Positions 23,997-34,645 of a DNA stretch of 38,905 bases are shown here, one piece after another (the stretch's first letter is position 1; each line of letters starts with the position of its first letter). The position numbers were made by a program, and so were the translations under genes. Source of the DNA: an uncultured Massilia sp. (lineage in GTDB: Bacteria; Pseudomonadota; Gammaproteobacteria; Burkholderiales; Burkholderiaceae_D); NCBI GenBank assembly GCA_913778765.1, contig CAJYXO010000142.1, positions 1 to 38,905 on the forward strand. The letters are read 5' to 3'. The notes beneath the pieces are model-generated. The model searched no databases. It had not been told where the DNA came from and saw only the letters and a list, made by a program, of their open reading frames with translations.

Positions 23997-24707
23997 TTAG
24001 ATCGCGCGGCGGACCAGCAATTCCTTGATCTTGCCGATCGCCTTGTTCGGATTCAGGCCCTTCGGGCACACGTCCGTGCAGTTCATGATCGAGTGGCAGC
24101 GGAACAGGCGGTACGGGTCTTCCAGGTTGTCCAGGCGCTCGTTGGTCGCTTCGTCGCGCGAGTCGGCGATGAAGCGGTAGGCCTGCAGCAGGCCGGCCGG
24201 GCCGACGAACTTGTCCGGGTTCCACCAGAACGACGGGCAGGAAGTCGAGCAGCAGGCGCACAGGATGCACTCGTACACGCCGTCCAGTTCTTCGCGCTCT
24301 TCCGGCGACTGCAGACGCTCCTTCTCCGGCGGGATCGAGTCGTTGATCAGGAACGGCTTGATCGAGTGGTACTGCTTGAAGAAGTTGGTCATGTCGACGA
24401 TCAGGTCGCGCACCACCGGCAGGCCCGGCAGCGGACGCAGCACGATCGGCTGGGTCAGCTCGTTCAGGTTGGTGGTGCAGGCCAGGCCGTTCTTGCCATT
24501 GATGTTCATCGCGTCCGAACCGCACACGCCTTCGCGGCAGGAACGGCGCAGGGCCAGCGAGTCGTCGACGTCGGACTTGATGCGCTGCAGGGCGTCGAGC
24601 AGCATCTTGTCGGTGTCTTTCAGTTCGACGGTGATGTCTTGCATGTAGGGCTTCGAATCCTTGTCCGGATCGTAGCGGTAGATCTTCAGTTGGACAGTGC
24701 GTGCCAT
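23997..24707 (-). CDS. sdhB: Succinate dehydrogenase iron-sulfur subunit
   Basis: A 236-residue protein with three Fe-S sites: [2Fe-2S] in SCREGVCGSDAMNI (Cys57, Cys62, with Asp65 in the third ligand place as in E. coli) plus Cys77; [4Fe-4S] in CILCACCSTSCP; and [3Fe-4S] in CHSIMNCTDVCPKGLNP. It passes electrons from SdhA FAD to ubiquinone at the SdhCD membrane anchor. It lies 34 bp after sdhA. Confidence 0.98.
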   Translation of the reverse strand: MARTVQLKIYRYDPDKDSKPYMQDITVELKDTDKMLLDALQRIKSDVDDSLALRRSCREGVCGSDAMNINGKNGLACTTNLNELTQPIVLRPLPGLPVVRDLIVDMTNFFKQYHSIKPFLINDSIPPEKERLQSPEEREELDGVYECILCACCSTSCPSFWWNPDKFVGPAGLLQAYRFIADSRDEATNERLDNLEDPYRLFRCHSIMNCTDVCPKGLNPNKAIGKIKELLVRRAI

Positions 24708-24741
24708 TGTTTTACCTAATTTATCTGTTGTCAGTCGAAGC

Positions 24742-26520
24742 TTAGAACGTACGTGGCTTCGGTTTGAAGGTATCGACCGTGAGCGGCTTGGTGATGACCG
24801 GCTTGTAATCGAGGCGGTTGCCTTCCGAGTAGAACAGGGTGTGCTTCATCCAGTTCTCGTCATCGCGGTTCGGGAAGTCGCTGTGGGCGTGGGCGCCGCG
24901 CGATTCCTTGCGCGCCGCGGCCGACACGATGGTCGCCTTGGCCACTTCGATCAGGTTGTCCAGCTCGATCGCTTCGATGCGGGCGGTGTTGAACACCTTC
25001 GACTTGTCCTTGAACGAGACATGCTTGCGGCGCTCGTCCAGCTTCATGATTTCCTTGACGCCTTCGTCCATCAGGGCCTGGGTGCGGAACACGCCGCAGA
25101 ACTTCTGCATGGTGGCGCGGATGTCGTTGGCCACGTTCTGCACCTTCTCGCCGCCGGTCGAGTTCTCGAGGCGGTTCAGACGGTCCAGCGCGTAGTCGGC
25201 GAAGTCCTTCGGCAGCGCGCGGTTGCCCTGCGCCTTCAGGTTCTGGCCGACGATATGGTTGCCGGCCGCGCGGCCGAACACCACCAGGTCGAGCAGCGAG
25301 TTGGTGCCGAGGCGGTTCGCGCCGTGCACCGAGACGCAGGAGCACTCGCCGATCGCGTACAGGCCCTGGACGATCTTCTGGCCGCCGGTGCCGTCAGGGG
25401 CGATGACCTGGCCGTGGATGTTGGTCGGGATGCCGCCCATCTGGTAGTGGATGGTCGGGACGACCGGGATCGGTTCCTTGGTCGCGTCGACGTTGGCGAA
25501 CTTGTGGCCGATTTCCAGGATCGACGGCAGGCGCTTGCGGATGGTGTCCGCGCCGATGTGGCGCAGGTCCAGCAGCACGTGGTCCTTGTTCGGGCCGACG
25601 CCGCGGCCTTCCTTGATCTCCTGGTCCATCGAGCGCGAGACGAAGTCGCGCGGCGCCAGGTCCTTCAGGGTCGGCGCATAGCGCTCCATGAAGCGTTCGC
25701 CGTTCGAGTTGATCAGGATACCGCCCTCGCCGCGCACGCCCTCGGTGATCAGGACGCCCGCGCCGGCCACGCCGGTCGGGTGGAACTGCCAGAATTCCAT
25801 GTCTTCCAGCGGCAGGCCGGCGCGCGCCGCCATGCCCAGGCCGTCGCCGGTGTTGATGAAGGCGTTGGTCGACGCGGCGAAGATACGGCCGGCGCCGCCG
25901 GTGGCGAACACGGTGGTCTTCGCCTGCAGCATCATGACGTCGCCGGTTTCCATTTCCAGCGCCATCACGCCCAGCACGTCGCCGTCGGCATTGCGGACCA
26001 GGTCCAGCGCCTGCCATTCGACGAAGAAGTGGGTACGCGAGCGGACGTTGCGCTGGTACAGGGTGTGCAGCAGCGCGTGGCCGGTACGGTCGGCGGCGGC
26101 GCAGGCGCGCTGCACCGGCTTCTCGCCGAAGTTGGCGGTGTGGCCGCCGAACGGACGCTGGTAGATGGTGCCGTCCGGGTTACGGTCGAACGGCATGCCG
26201 AAGTGTTCCAGCTCGTACACGACCTTCGGTGCTTCGCGGCACATGAATTCGATCGCATCCTGGTCGCCCAGGTAGTCCGAACCCTTGACGGTGTCGAACA
26301 TGTGCCAGTACCAGTCGTCTTCCGACATGTTGCCCAGCGAAGCGCCGATGCCGCCCTGGGCAGCCACGGTGTGCGAGCGGGTCGGGAAGACCTTCGACAG
26401 GACGGCGACGTTCAGGCCGGCTTCCGACAGCTGCAGCGCGGCGCGCAGGCCGGAGCCGCCGGCGCCGACGATGACCACATCGAAGTGGCGGGTAGGGATG
26501 GAAGAATTGAATGCTGCCAC
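24742..26520 (-). CDS. sdhA: Succinate dehydrogenase flavoprotein subunit
   Basis: A 592-residue catalytic subunit that oxidises succinate to fumarate. It has VIVGAGGSGLRAALQLSEAG (FAD binding), TRSHTVAAQGG with His50 as the covalent FAD site, FWQFHPTGVAGAGVLITEG (active site) and MGGIPTNIHGQV. Length is normal. Only 2 bp separate it from the sdhD stop. Confidence 0.98.
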   Translation of the reverse strand: MAAFNSSIPTRHFDVVIVGAGGSGLRAALQLSEAGLNVAVLSKVFPTRSHTVAAQGGIGASLGNMSEDDWYWHMFDTVKGSDYLGDQDAIEFMCREAPKVVYELEHFGMPFDRNPDGTIYQRPFGGHTANFGEKPVQRACAAADRTGHALLHTLYQRNVRSRTHFFVEWQALDLVRNADGDVLGVMALEMETGDVMMLQAKTTVFATGGAGRIFAASTNAFINTGDGLGMAARAGLPLEDMEFWQFHPTGVAGAGVLITEGVRGEGGILINSNGERFMERYAPTLKDLAPRDFVSRSMDQEIKEGRGVGPNKDHVLLDLRHIGADTIRKRLPSILEIGHKFANVDATKEPIPVVPTIHYQMGGIPTNIHGQVIAPDGTGGQKIVQGLYAIGECSCVSVHGANRLGTNSLLDLVVFGRAAGNHIVGQNLKAQGNRALPKDFADYALDRLNRLENSTGGEKVQNVANDIRATMQKFCGVFRTQALMDEGVKEIMKLDERRKHVSFKDKSKVFNTARIEAIELDNLIEVAKATIVSAAARKESRGAHAHSDFPNRDDENWMKHTLFYSEGNRLDYKPVITKPLTVDTFKPKPRTF

Positions 26521-26522
26521 GA

Positions 26523-26900
26523 TTAAACGCTCCAGAGAATTTGCACAGTCCAGGCGGCGCAGGCAAGCAGCCAGAACACCGTGAGGGTCTGCAGGGTCAG
26601 GCGGATACCGACCGGTTTGACGTAGTCCATCCAGATGTCACGGATGCCGACCCATGCGTGGTAGAACAGGCCGAAGAAGGTGACCATGGTGAAGAGCTTG
26701 AACCACTGGCGCGAGAACAGGCCGGCCCAGCCTTCGTAGCTGAAATTCTGGCCGGTCAGGAACGAGACCAGCAGGACGACGGTGAAGACCGCCATCAGGA
26801 TCGCGGTCAGGCGCTGGGCCAGCCAGTCGCGCATGCCGTAGTGGGCGCCGACGACCAGGCGGCGCTGTCCAATATTCTTTTTGGTGTCAAGACCTTGCAT
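26523..26900 (-). CDS. sdhD: Succinate dehydrogenase membrane anchor subunit SdhD
   Basis: A 125-residue protein with three membrane helices. GAHYGMRDWLAQRLTAILMA and YHAWVGIRDIWMDYVKP match the SdhD pattern, including the heme/quinone-site His and Asp region. It starts 3 bp after the sdhC stop. Confidence 0.94.
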   Translation of the reverse strand: MQGLDTKKNIGQRRLVVGAHYGMRDWLAQRLTAILMAVFTVVLLVSFLTGQNFSYEGWAGLFSRQWFKLFTMVTFFGLFYHAWVGIRDIWMDYVKPVGIRLTLQTLTVFWLLACAAWTVQILWSV

Positions 26901-26903
26901 GAT

Positions 26904-27335
26904 TTAAAACACTCCGAACAGTTTGAGGGCGACCAGCACGGTCAGCGCCAGGCTGATGACCAGCACCCAGCGTGCGGTCTTCTGCGATGCGTCCTTGTCC
27001 AGGGCGATGTGGTTGTCCATGAACAGGTGGCGGATGCCGGCGCAGAAGTGGTGCAGGTAGGCCCACGACAGGCCGAGGATGACGATCTTGGCGAACGGGT
27101 GGCTGACCACGCCCGCGAAGTGCGCGAACGAGATCTCCGAACGCAGGCTTTCCTGAAGCAGCCAGAGCAGGAACGGCAGGAACAGGAACAGGCCGGCGCC
27201 GCTGACGCGGTGCAGGATCGACACGATGGCCGACGGCGGCTGTTTGTAATAACCACGGTAAGTAATATCGCCGAAATCGACGTTACGGATTACCGGTCGG
27301 CCCTTCTTTTGAGCCTCTCTCACGGCTTCGGACAT
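26904..27335 (-). CDS. sdhC: Succinate dehydrogenase cytochrome b556 subunit
   Basis: A 143-residue protein with three membrane helices. It has PSAIVSILHRVSGAGLF (quinone site) and HHFCAGIRHLFMD (heme b ligand region). It is the first gene of the sdhCDAB-sdhE-gltA operon. GGGAGGTG lies 6 bp before the ATG, and a good promoter lies about 160 bp upstream. Confidence 0.95.
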   Translation of the reverse strand: MSEAVREAQKKGRPVIRNVDFGDITYRGYYKQPPSAIVSILHRVSGAGLFLFLPFLLWLLQESLRSEISFAHFAGVVSHPFAKIVILGLSWAYLHHFCAGIRHLFMDNHIALDKDASQKTARWVLVISLALTVLVALKLFGVF

Positions 27336-27496
27336 GCAACACCTCCCTCAAATACTGACAAAATAATCGAGCCCGTTTCATCGATTTTGTGACCTGCGCC
27401 GGCGCCGTTTCCGGCTGCCGGGGGAACGTCGACCGGGCTTCGTCTTCGCTTTCCCAAAACCAATCCATTTTACTCGCTCAATGCAAAACCTGCACC

Positions 27497-27525
27497 AGCA
27501 TAGAGCTTGAACAAAAACTATTCAA
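27497..27525 (-). promoter_or_regulatory. Candidate sigma-70 promoter of the sdh operon
   Basis: On the minus strand TTGAAT (27520-27525) and TATGCT (27497-27502) are 17 bp apart within the 229-bp gap between the GntR gene and sdhC. The long leader (about 155 nt) before sdhC leaves room for RNA control; I see no known riboswitch in it. Confidence 0.5.
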
Positions 27526-27564
27526 ACGCCGCACGGCCTCACTTCTGCCGTCGGCTGGACAATC

Positions 27565-28386
27565 TCAGGACAATTCGTTCTGATAATGAAATGCCGTCGT
27601 CAAATAAAGTCCGCGACGCAATTCCACCGCCTTGTCGCCATAGGTGAACGAGACCCGGTCCGCGCACAGCAGCGGCGTGCCTTCCGCCACTTTCAGGTAG
27701 GTGGCCACGCCGGCATCGGCCGCCACCGCACGCAGCTTTTCCGTCGCGCGGATCATGCGGGTGCCGAATTCCGATTCGAACAGGCCGTACATCGGCCCCT
27801 TGTATTCCGCCAGGCGCTCCGCCGTCAGGCCCTTGAACAGCTGGCCCGGCAGCCACAGCTCCTCGAGGATGGTCGGCGCGCCCTCGAAGGACAGCAGGCG
27901 CTTGATATACACCACGGCGTCGCCGGACTTGAGGTCGAGCAGGCGCGCCACCTCGGCCGCGGCGCGGATCCGCTTGACCTCGATGTAATGGTGGTCGGGC
28001 TGGTGCGGCACGCCCTCGTCGGGCATCAGCTTCAGGAAGCGGTAATGGGCGCGGGCCTCGTTGTGGCTGGCCACGAAGGTGCCCTTGCCCTGGCGGCGCA
28101 CCACCAGGTGCTCGGCCGCCAGCTCGTCGATCGCCTTGCGCACCGTGCCCTGGCTGACCTTGTAGCGGCCCGCCAGCTCGACTTCGCTGGGAATGAGTTC
28201 GCCCGGCTTCCACTCGCCGGACTGCAGGCTCTGGGTGATCAGGGCCTTGATCTGCTGGTACAGCGGAGAAAACGTGGGTGACGCGCCCGCCGGGGACAGG
28301 CCCGATCCGGAGGCGCCTCCGGCGCTGCCCGCAGTGCTGTTGCCGGCGGCGCCATTGCTGTTCGGATTGGACGGGACTTGGTTCAT
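27565..28386 (-). CDS. GntR-family (HutC/UTRA) regulator of the TCA cluster
   Basis: About 273 residues. A Gly/Ser/Ala-rich N-terminal extension (about 38 residues) precedes the GntR helix-turn-helix (SPLYQQIKALITQSL, then VSQGTVRKAIDELAAEHLVVRR) and a UTRA ligand domain (KRLLSFEGAPTILEELWLPG; LCADRVSFTYGDKAVELRR). The ATG is chosen over an upstream GTG (28404), but neither has a strong ribosome site. It is divergent from mdh and upstream of sdhC. A perfect 16-bp palindrome in its upstream region is the likely operator. The effector may be a TCA-related acid; this is not shown. Confidence 0.88.
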   Translation of the reverse strand: MNQVPSNPNSNGAAGNSTAGSAGGASGSGLSPAGASPTFSPLYQQIKALITQSLQSGEWKPGELIPSEVELAGRYKVSQGTVRKAIDELAAEHLVVRRQGKGTFVASHNEARAHYRFLKLMPDEGVPHQPDHHYIEVKRIRAAAEVARLLDLKSGDAVVYIKRLLSFEGAPTILEELWLPGQLFKGLTAERLAEYKGPMYGLFESEFGTRMIRATEKLRAVAADAGVATYLKVAEGTPLLCADRVSFTYGDKAVELRRGLYLTTAFHYQNELS

Positions 28387-28445
28387 AGTCCGCGATTTTT
28401 TCACAAAAGACCATCCCCGTCCAGTGCGGAGGCGTCAAGATTAGG

Positions 28446-28461
28446 TGTCTTATATAAGACA
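28446..28461. promoter_or_regulatory. 16-bp perfect palindrome, likely GntR operator
   Basis: TGTCTTATATAAGACA lies between the regulator gene and mdh, 12 bp before the mdh -35 box. Size and symmetry fit a HutC/GntR dimer site. Confidence 0.6.
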
Positions 28462-28472
28462 TATGATATGAA

Positions 28473-28502
28473 TTGACAGATGGAATACCCGAGGAATACA
28501 CT
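28473..28502 (+). promoter_or_regulatory. Candidate sigma-70 promoter of mdh
   Basis: TTGACA (28473-28478, consensus) and TACACT (28497-28502) are separated by 18 bp. The leader to the mdh ATG would be about 75 nt and contains a small GGTGCC/GGCACC hairpin (28515-28529). Confidence 0.5.
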
Positions 28503-28581
28503 CCCGGTCGACCCGGTGCCCGTGGCACCGATTCGCTTTTGGTATCATTGCATTTTCCCCGAACCCCTTTGGAGATTCATC

Positions 28582-29574
28582 ATGGCTAAAACCCCAATGC
28601 GCGTCGCCGTCACCGGCGCGGCCGGCCAGATCGGCTATTCCCTGCTGTTCCGCATCGCCAACGGCGACATGCTCGGCAAGGACCAGCCGGTCATCCTGCA
28701 GCTGCTCGAGATCGACAACGAGAAGGCACAGAAGGCGCTCAAGGGCGTGATGATGGAAATCGACGACTGCGCATTCCCGCTGCTGGCCGGCATGACCGCC
28801 CACAGCGACCCGATGACCGCGTTCAAGGACGCCGACGTCGCCCTGCTGGTCGGCGCCCGTCCGCGCGGTCCGGGCATGGAGCGTAAAGACCTGCTGGAAG
28901 CCAACGCCCAGATCTTCACCGTGCAGGGCAAGGCCCTGGACGCCGTCGCTTCGCGCAACGTCAAAGTGCTGGTGGTCGGCAACCCGGCCAACACCAACGC
29001 CTACATCGCCATGAAGTCGGCCCCGAACCTGCCGGCCAAGAACTTCACCGCCATGCTGCGCCTGGACCATAACCGCGCCCTGTCGCAGGTCGCCGCCAAG
29101 ACCGGCAAGCCGGTCGGCTCGATCGAGAAGATGGTCGTGTGGGGCAACCACTCGCCGACCATGTACGCTGACTACCGCTTCGCCACCGCCGACGGCCAGT
29201 CGGTCAAGGACATGATCAACGACCAGGAGTGGAACGCCAACACCTTCCTGCCGACCGTCGGCAAGCGCGGCGCGGCGATCATCGACGCCCGCGGCGCCTC
29301 GTCGGCCGCCTCGGCCGCCAACGCAGCGATCGACCACATGCATGACTGGATGCTGGGCACCAACGGCAAGTGGACCACCATGGGCATCCCGTCGGACGGT
29401 TCGTACGGCATCCCGGAAGGCACCATGTTCGGCTTCCCGGTGACCACCGAAAACGGCGAGTACACCATCGTGCAGGGCCTGGACATCGACCAGTTCTCGC
29501 AAGAGCGCATCAACGTCACGCTGAACGAGCTGAACGAAGAGAAGGCCGGCGTCGCTCACCTGCTGGGCCAGTAA
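28582..29574 (+). CDS. mdh: Malate dehydrogenase
   Basis: The 330-residue NAD-dependent enzyme interconverts malate and oxaloacetate. It has [18 protein letters not shown] (NAD binding), [15 protein letters not shown] (substrate loop arginines), [24 protein letters not shown] and [11 protein letters not shown] (catalytic His). It belongs to the long, cytosolic-like MDH type common in betaproteobacteria. GGAG lies 8 bp before the ATG; the frame continues upstream into the promoter region and is not used. Confidence 0.98.
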   Translation: MAKTPMRVAVTGAAGQIGYSLLFRIANGDMLGKDQPVILQLLEIDNEKAQKALKGVMMEIDDCAFPLLAGMTAHSDPMTAFKDADVALLVGARPRGPGMERKDLLEANAQIFTVQGKALDAVASRNVKVLVVGNPANTNAYIAMKSAPNLPAKNFTAMLRLDHNRALSQVAAKTGKPVGSIEKMVVWGNHSPTMYADYRFATADGQSVKDMINDQEWNANTFLPTVGKRGAAIIDARGASSAASAANAAIDHMHDWMLGTNGKWTTMGIPSDGSYGIPEGTMFGFPVTTENGEYTIVQGLDIDQFSQERINVTLNELNEEKAGVAHLLGQ

Positions 29575-29581
29575 TTACCCT

Positions 29582-29673
29582 ACGTCGTGCCCCCGCCGGC
29601 GGGGACCCCAGTCTGGCAAGCGCTGACGAAACGCATGCAGAAATTGGGTCCCCGCCTCCGCGGGGACGACGTG
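29582..29673. repeat. Inverted pair of REP-like elements
   Basis: ACGTCGTGCCCCCGCC-GGCGGGGACCCC at 29582-29609 and its near reverse complement TTGGGTCCCCGCCTCCGCGG-GGACGACGT at 29644-29672 face each other across about 34 bp. A related single copy lies at 31203-31228. The arrangement is like a BIME of REP elements and may also stop mdh transcription. Confidence 0.7.
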
Positions 29674-29694
29674 TATATGGATCTATTGTCTAAA

Positions 29695-30693
29695 ATGCAC
29701 CCTTCCGAGGTTTTGTTCCAGGGCCAACGCCAGCCGCTGATGCTCCCTGCCTGCGATCACTACGCCGGCAGCGAGAAGCTGATGCGCAAATCGATGGCCC
29801 TGCAACAAGAGCTTGGCCCGGTTTTCGACATCACCTTCGACTGCGAGGACGGCGCCAGCGCCGGCCAGGAGCGCGAACATGCGCAGCTGGTCGCCGCGCT
29901 GCTGAATGGCGAAGGCAACCGCTTCAACCGCATCGGCGTGCGCCTGCACGACGTCGGCAGCGAACATTTCGCGCATGACGTCGGCATCGTCGTCGGCGCC
30001 GCGGCCAGCAAGCTGCCCTATGTGGTGCTGCCGAAGCCGAACGGCCTGGCCGATGTGCTGCGCGCGCAACAGATCGTCAATGCCATCGCCGAAAAAGCGG
30101 GACGCCCCGCCAACAATCCGATCCCGCTGCACGTGCTGATCGAGACCCACGGCGCGCTGCACGAGGCGTGGGAGATCGCCGCCCTGCCCCAGGTCGAATG
30201 CCTGTCCTTCGGCATCATGGATTTCGTATCGAGCCACTATGGCGCCGTGCCGGCCAGCGCCATGCGCACGCCGGGGCAATTTACCCACCCACTCGTCGTC
30301 CGTGCGAAGCTGGAGATGGTTGCGGCATGTCATGCGCACCACAAGGTCCCTTCGCATAATGTGACGACCGATATCAAGGACAGCGCAGTGGTGGCCAACG
30401 ACGCCACCCGCGCCGCCGGGGAATTCGGTTTCACGCGGATGTGGAGCATCCACCCTGACCAGATCAAGCCGATCGTCAAGGCCTTCACCCCGCGTGTGTC
30501 GGAAGTGAACGAGGCAACCAACATCCTGCTCGAAGCAATGGCAGCAGATTGGGGGCCGATCGCCCAGCATGGCCGCTTGCATGACCGCGCCAGCTACCGA
30601 TATTATTGGACGGTGTTGCAGCGCGCGAAGCTGGCTGGCCTTGCGCTGCCAGATGCCGCGGCGGCAATCGTCAACCAACCGGAATCCATCTGA
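29695..30693 (+). CDS. HpcH/HpaI (CitE-like) lyase family protein
   Basis: About 332 residues with the CitE/malyl-CoA lyase fold: FDITFDCEDGASAGQ (metal-binding acidic motif), IGVRLHDVGSEHF, YVVLPKPNG, PLHVLIETHGALHEAW (metal Glu), GIMDFVSSHYG and FTRMWSIHPDQIKPI. The substrate is unknown; citramalyl-CoA, malyl-CoA or a related acyl-CoA are options for the family. I start it at MHPSEVLFQ; an ATG six codons upstream (29677) overlaps the REP region. It lies between mdh and acnA, and its stop overlaps the next ATG (TGATG). Confidence 0.85.
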   Translation: MHPSEVLFQGQRQPLMLPACDHYAGSEKLMRKSMALQQELGPVFDITFDCEDGASAGQEREHAQLVAALLNGEGNRFNRIGVRLHDVGSEHFAHDVGIVVGAAASKLPYVVLPKPNGLADVLRAQQIVNAIAEKAGRPANNPIPLHVLIETHGALHEAWEIAALPQVECLSFGIMDFVSSHYGAVPASAMRTPGQFTHPLVVRAKLEMVAACHAHHKVPSHNVTTDIKDSAVVANDATRAAGEFGFTRMWSIHPDQIKPIVKAFTPRVSEVNEATNILLEAMAADWGPIAQHGRLHDRASYRYYWTVLQRAKLAGLALPDAAAAIVNQPESI

Positions 30694-31196
30694 TGGCCAT
30701 CACTCTGAAACATCTCGCCGCCGCCTGCGCCCTTGCGCTCGCGGCCGCCGGCCTGTGCGCGCCGGCTTTCGCCGCTCCCAATGTCCACGAATCGCACCCG
30801 AAGGCCGTCAAGGTCCTGAAGGAAAAGGCGAAATCGAAAAAGGGCAAGAAAGAAGAACCGCAGCAGGAAGCGATCGACGACGAACCGGAACCGGACATCA
30901 CCGACACCGTCGTCACCGATTATGCGTGCGAATTGAACAACAAGATCACCATCTACACGAACGACAAGGATGGTGGCCACATCGCACTGCGCTGGAAGAA
31001 CCGCCTGCACCGGCTCGAGCGCGTGGGCACCACCACCGGCGCGCTGCGTTTCGAGAACACCAAGTTCGGCCTGATCTGGATCGGCATCCCGAGCAAGGGC
31101 ATCCTGCTCGACTCGAAGCTGAACCGCCAGCTGGCCAACGAATGCAAGAACGCGGAGCAGGCCAAGCCGCTGGTCGCGGTGGCAGCGAAAAATTGA
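30693..31196 (+). CDS. Exported protein with MliC-like C-terminal domain
   Basis: A 167-residue product that overlaps the CitE-like stop by 1 bp. It has a Sec signal (MAITLKHLAAACALALAAAG, cleaved near AFA), a Lys/Glu-rich linker (KEKAKSKKGKKEEPQQEA), then a beta-rich domain (DYACELNNKITIYTN, HIALRWKNRLHRLERV, ALRFENTKFGLIWIG, ending in ANECKN). The two Cys and the strand pattern resemble the MliC family of lysozyme inhibitors, but the match is by eye only. Translational coupling to a lyase gene is unexpected for a periplasmic protein. Confidence 0.65.
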   Translation: MAITLKHLAAACALALAAAGLCAPAFAAPNVHESHPKAVKVLKEKAKSKKGKKEEPQQEAIDDEPEPDITDTVVTDYACELNNKITIYTNDKDGGHIALRWKNRLHRLERVGTTTGALRFENTKFGLIWIGIPSKGILLDSKLNRQLANECKNAEQAKPLVAVAAKN

Positions 31197-31202
31197 ATTA
31201 CT

Positions 31203-31228
31203 GTCGTTCCCGCCTTCGCGGGGACGAC
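31203..31228. repeat. Single REP-like hairpin
   Basis: GTCGT-T-CCCGC, CTTC loop, GCGGG-G-ACGAC. It is related to the pair at 29582-29673 and lies 38 bp before the acnA start. Confidence 0.65.
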
Positions 31229-31266
31229 GGGTTGGATAACAAGTAGTCCCTAACGAAGGAGAATTC

Positions 31267-33975
<2,709 letters not shown>

Positions 33976-33999
33976 GTTAGCTAGGGGTCAGCGTTCGCA

Positions 34000-34038
34000 G
34001 GGGTCAGAGCCCGGTTCATCCGGGTGGGCTCTGACCCC
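34000..34038. repeat. 13-bp inverted repeat (REP-type palindrome)
   Basis: GGGGTCAGAGCCC and GGGCTCTGACCCC flank a 13-nt loop. An extra GGGGTCAG copy lies just upstream (33983-33990). The GGGGTCAGAG palindrome is familiar from repeated extragenic elements in GC-rich proteobacteria. Confidence 0.65.
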
Positions 34039-34058
34039 GGTTCGAAGCCGCAGACGGC

Positions 34059-34095
34059 AAAAAAGCCGGAATCCGCAAAGGTTCCGGCTTTTTTT
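34059..34095 (+). terminator. Terminator after acnA (bidirectional)
   Basis: A6 GCCGGAA, 10-nt loop, TTCCGGC T7. It also serves the convergent small membrane gene, whose TAA lies in the T run. Confidence 0.9.
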
Positions 34096-34456
34096 ACGCC
34101 CCATCCCCCAACTCCCCACCCACCAAATCGCACGTCGCCGGATTCGCCGGAAAATATCCGCAGGAACTCAAGGGCGTCGCAGTCCAGACCAGATACAGCA
34201 GCATTCCCACGAACAGCGAAGTCAGCGACCAGGTGACTTCCTTCGGCCACGGCGCGCTCAGCCTGTAGGTTTTCCGGAACAGCCCGCATCCGATTGCCAG
34301 CAGCACGATCAGCGGCACCCAGTCGATGCCACTGGCCGAGCTGGCAAACGGGCCTCGGCTGAACATGAAGGTGGCCCACACGCCGGCCCCGAATAGCGCC
34401 ATGACCGCTGTGACGAGCGTCACCACGGCTGTGAAAAATTTCATGGTTTCGTTCAT
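34094..34456 (-). CDS. Small membrane protein of unknown function
   Basis: About 120 residues from MNETMKFFTAVVTLVTAVM, with about three membrane helices (roughly residues 5-30, 43-60 and 72-92) and a C-terminal tail with two Cys (SSCGYFPANPATCDLVGGEL). An ATG four codons in (34444) or upstream (34510) is also possible; none has a strong ribosome site. No family is recognised. It is an isolated gene between two terminators that share a GCCGGAA stem. Confidence 0.6.
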   Translation of the reverse strand: MNETMKFFTAVVTLVTAVMALFGAGVWATFMFSRGPFASSASGIDWVPLIVLLAIGCGLFRKTYRLSAPWPKEVTWSLTSLFVGMLLYLVWTATPLSSCGYFPANPATCDLVGGELGDGA

Positions 34457-34596
34457 CGATCTGGTCCAATCTGAATGCTTGCGAGATGGGGTGAATGCAA
34501 GGTTCGACATCGCGCTTCCGGTCGAGTTCGCGCCCCGGCTCGAACGGCGGAACACGCGTGCGCTGTGTCAAATTGATGCTTCGAACACACAATGTA

Positions 34597-34630
34597 AAAA
34601 GGCCGGAACCTGCGGCGGTTCCGGCCTTTT
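34597..34630 (-). terminator. Terminator of dps
   Basis: AAAA GGCCGGAACC, 6-nt loop, GGTTCCGGCC TTTT. It lies 16 bp after the dps stop and is almost symmetric, so it can act on both strands. Confidence 0.88.
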
Positions 34631-34645
34631 GCCCGCGTACAGCCC

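Noticed and set aside
29587..29694. A longer CitE-like protein starting at 29587
   Set aside because: Its first 30 codons are made of the REP-like repeats. The family-like N-terminus MHPSEVLF starts at 29695.
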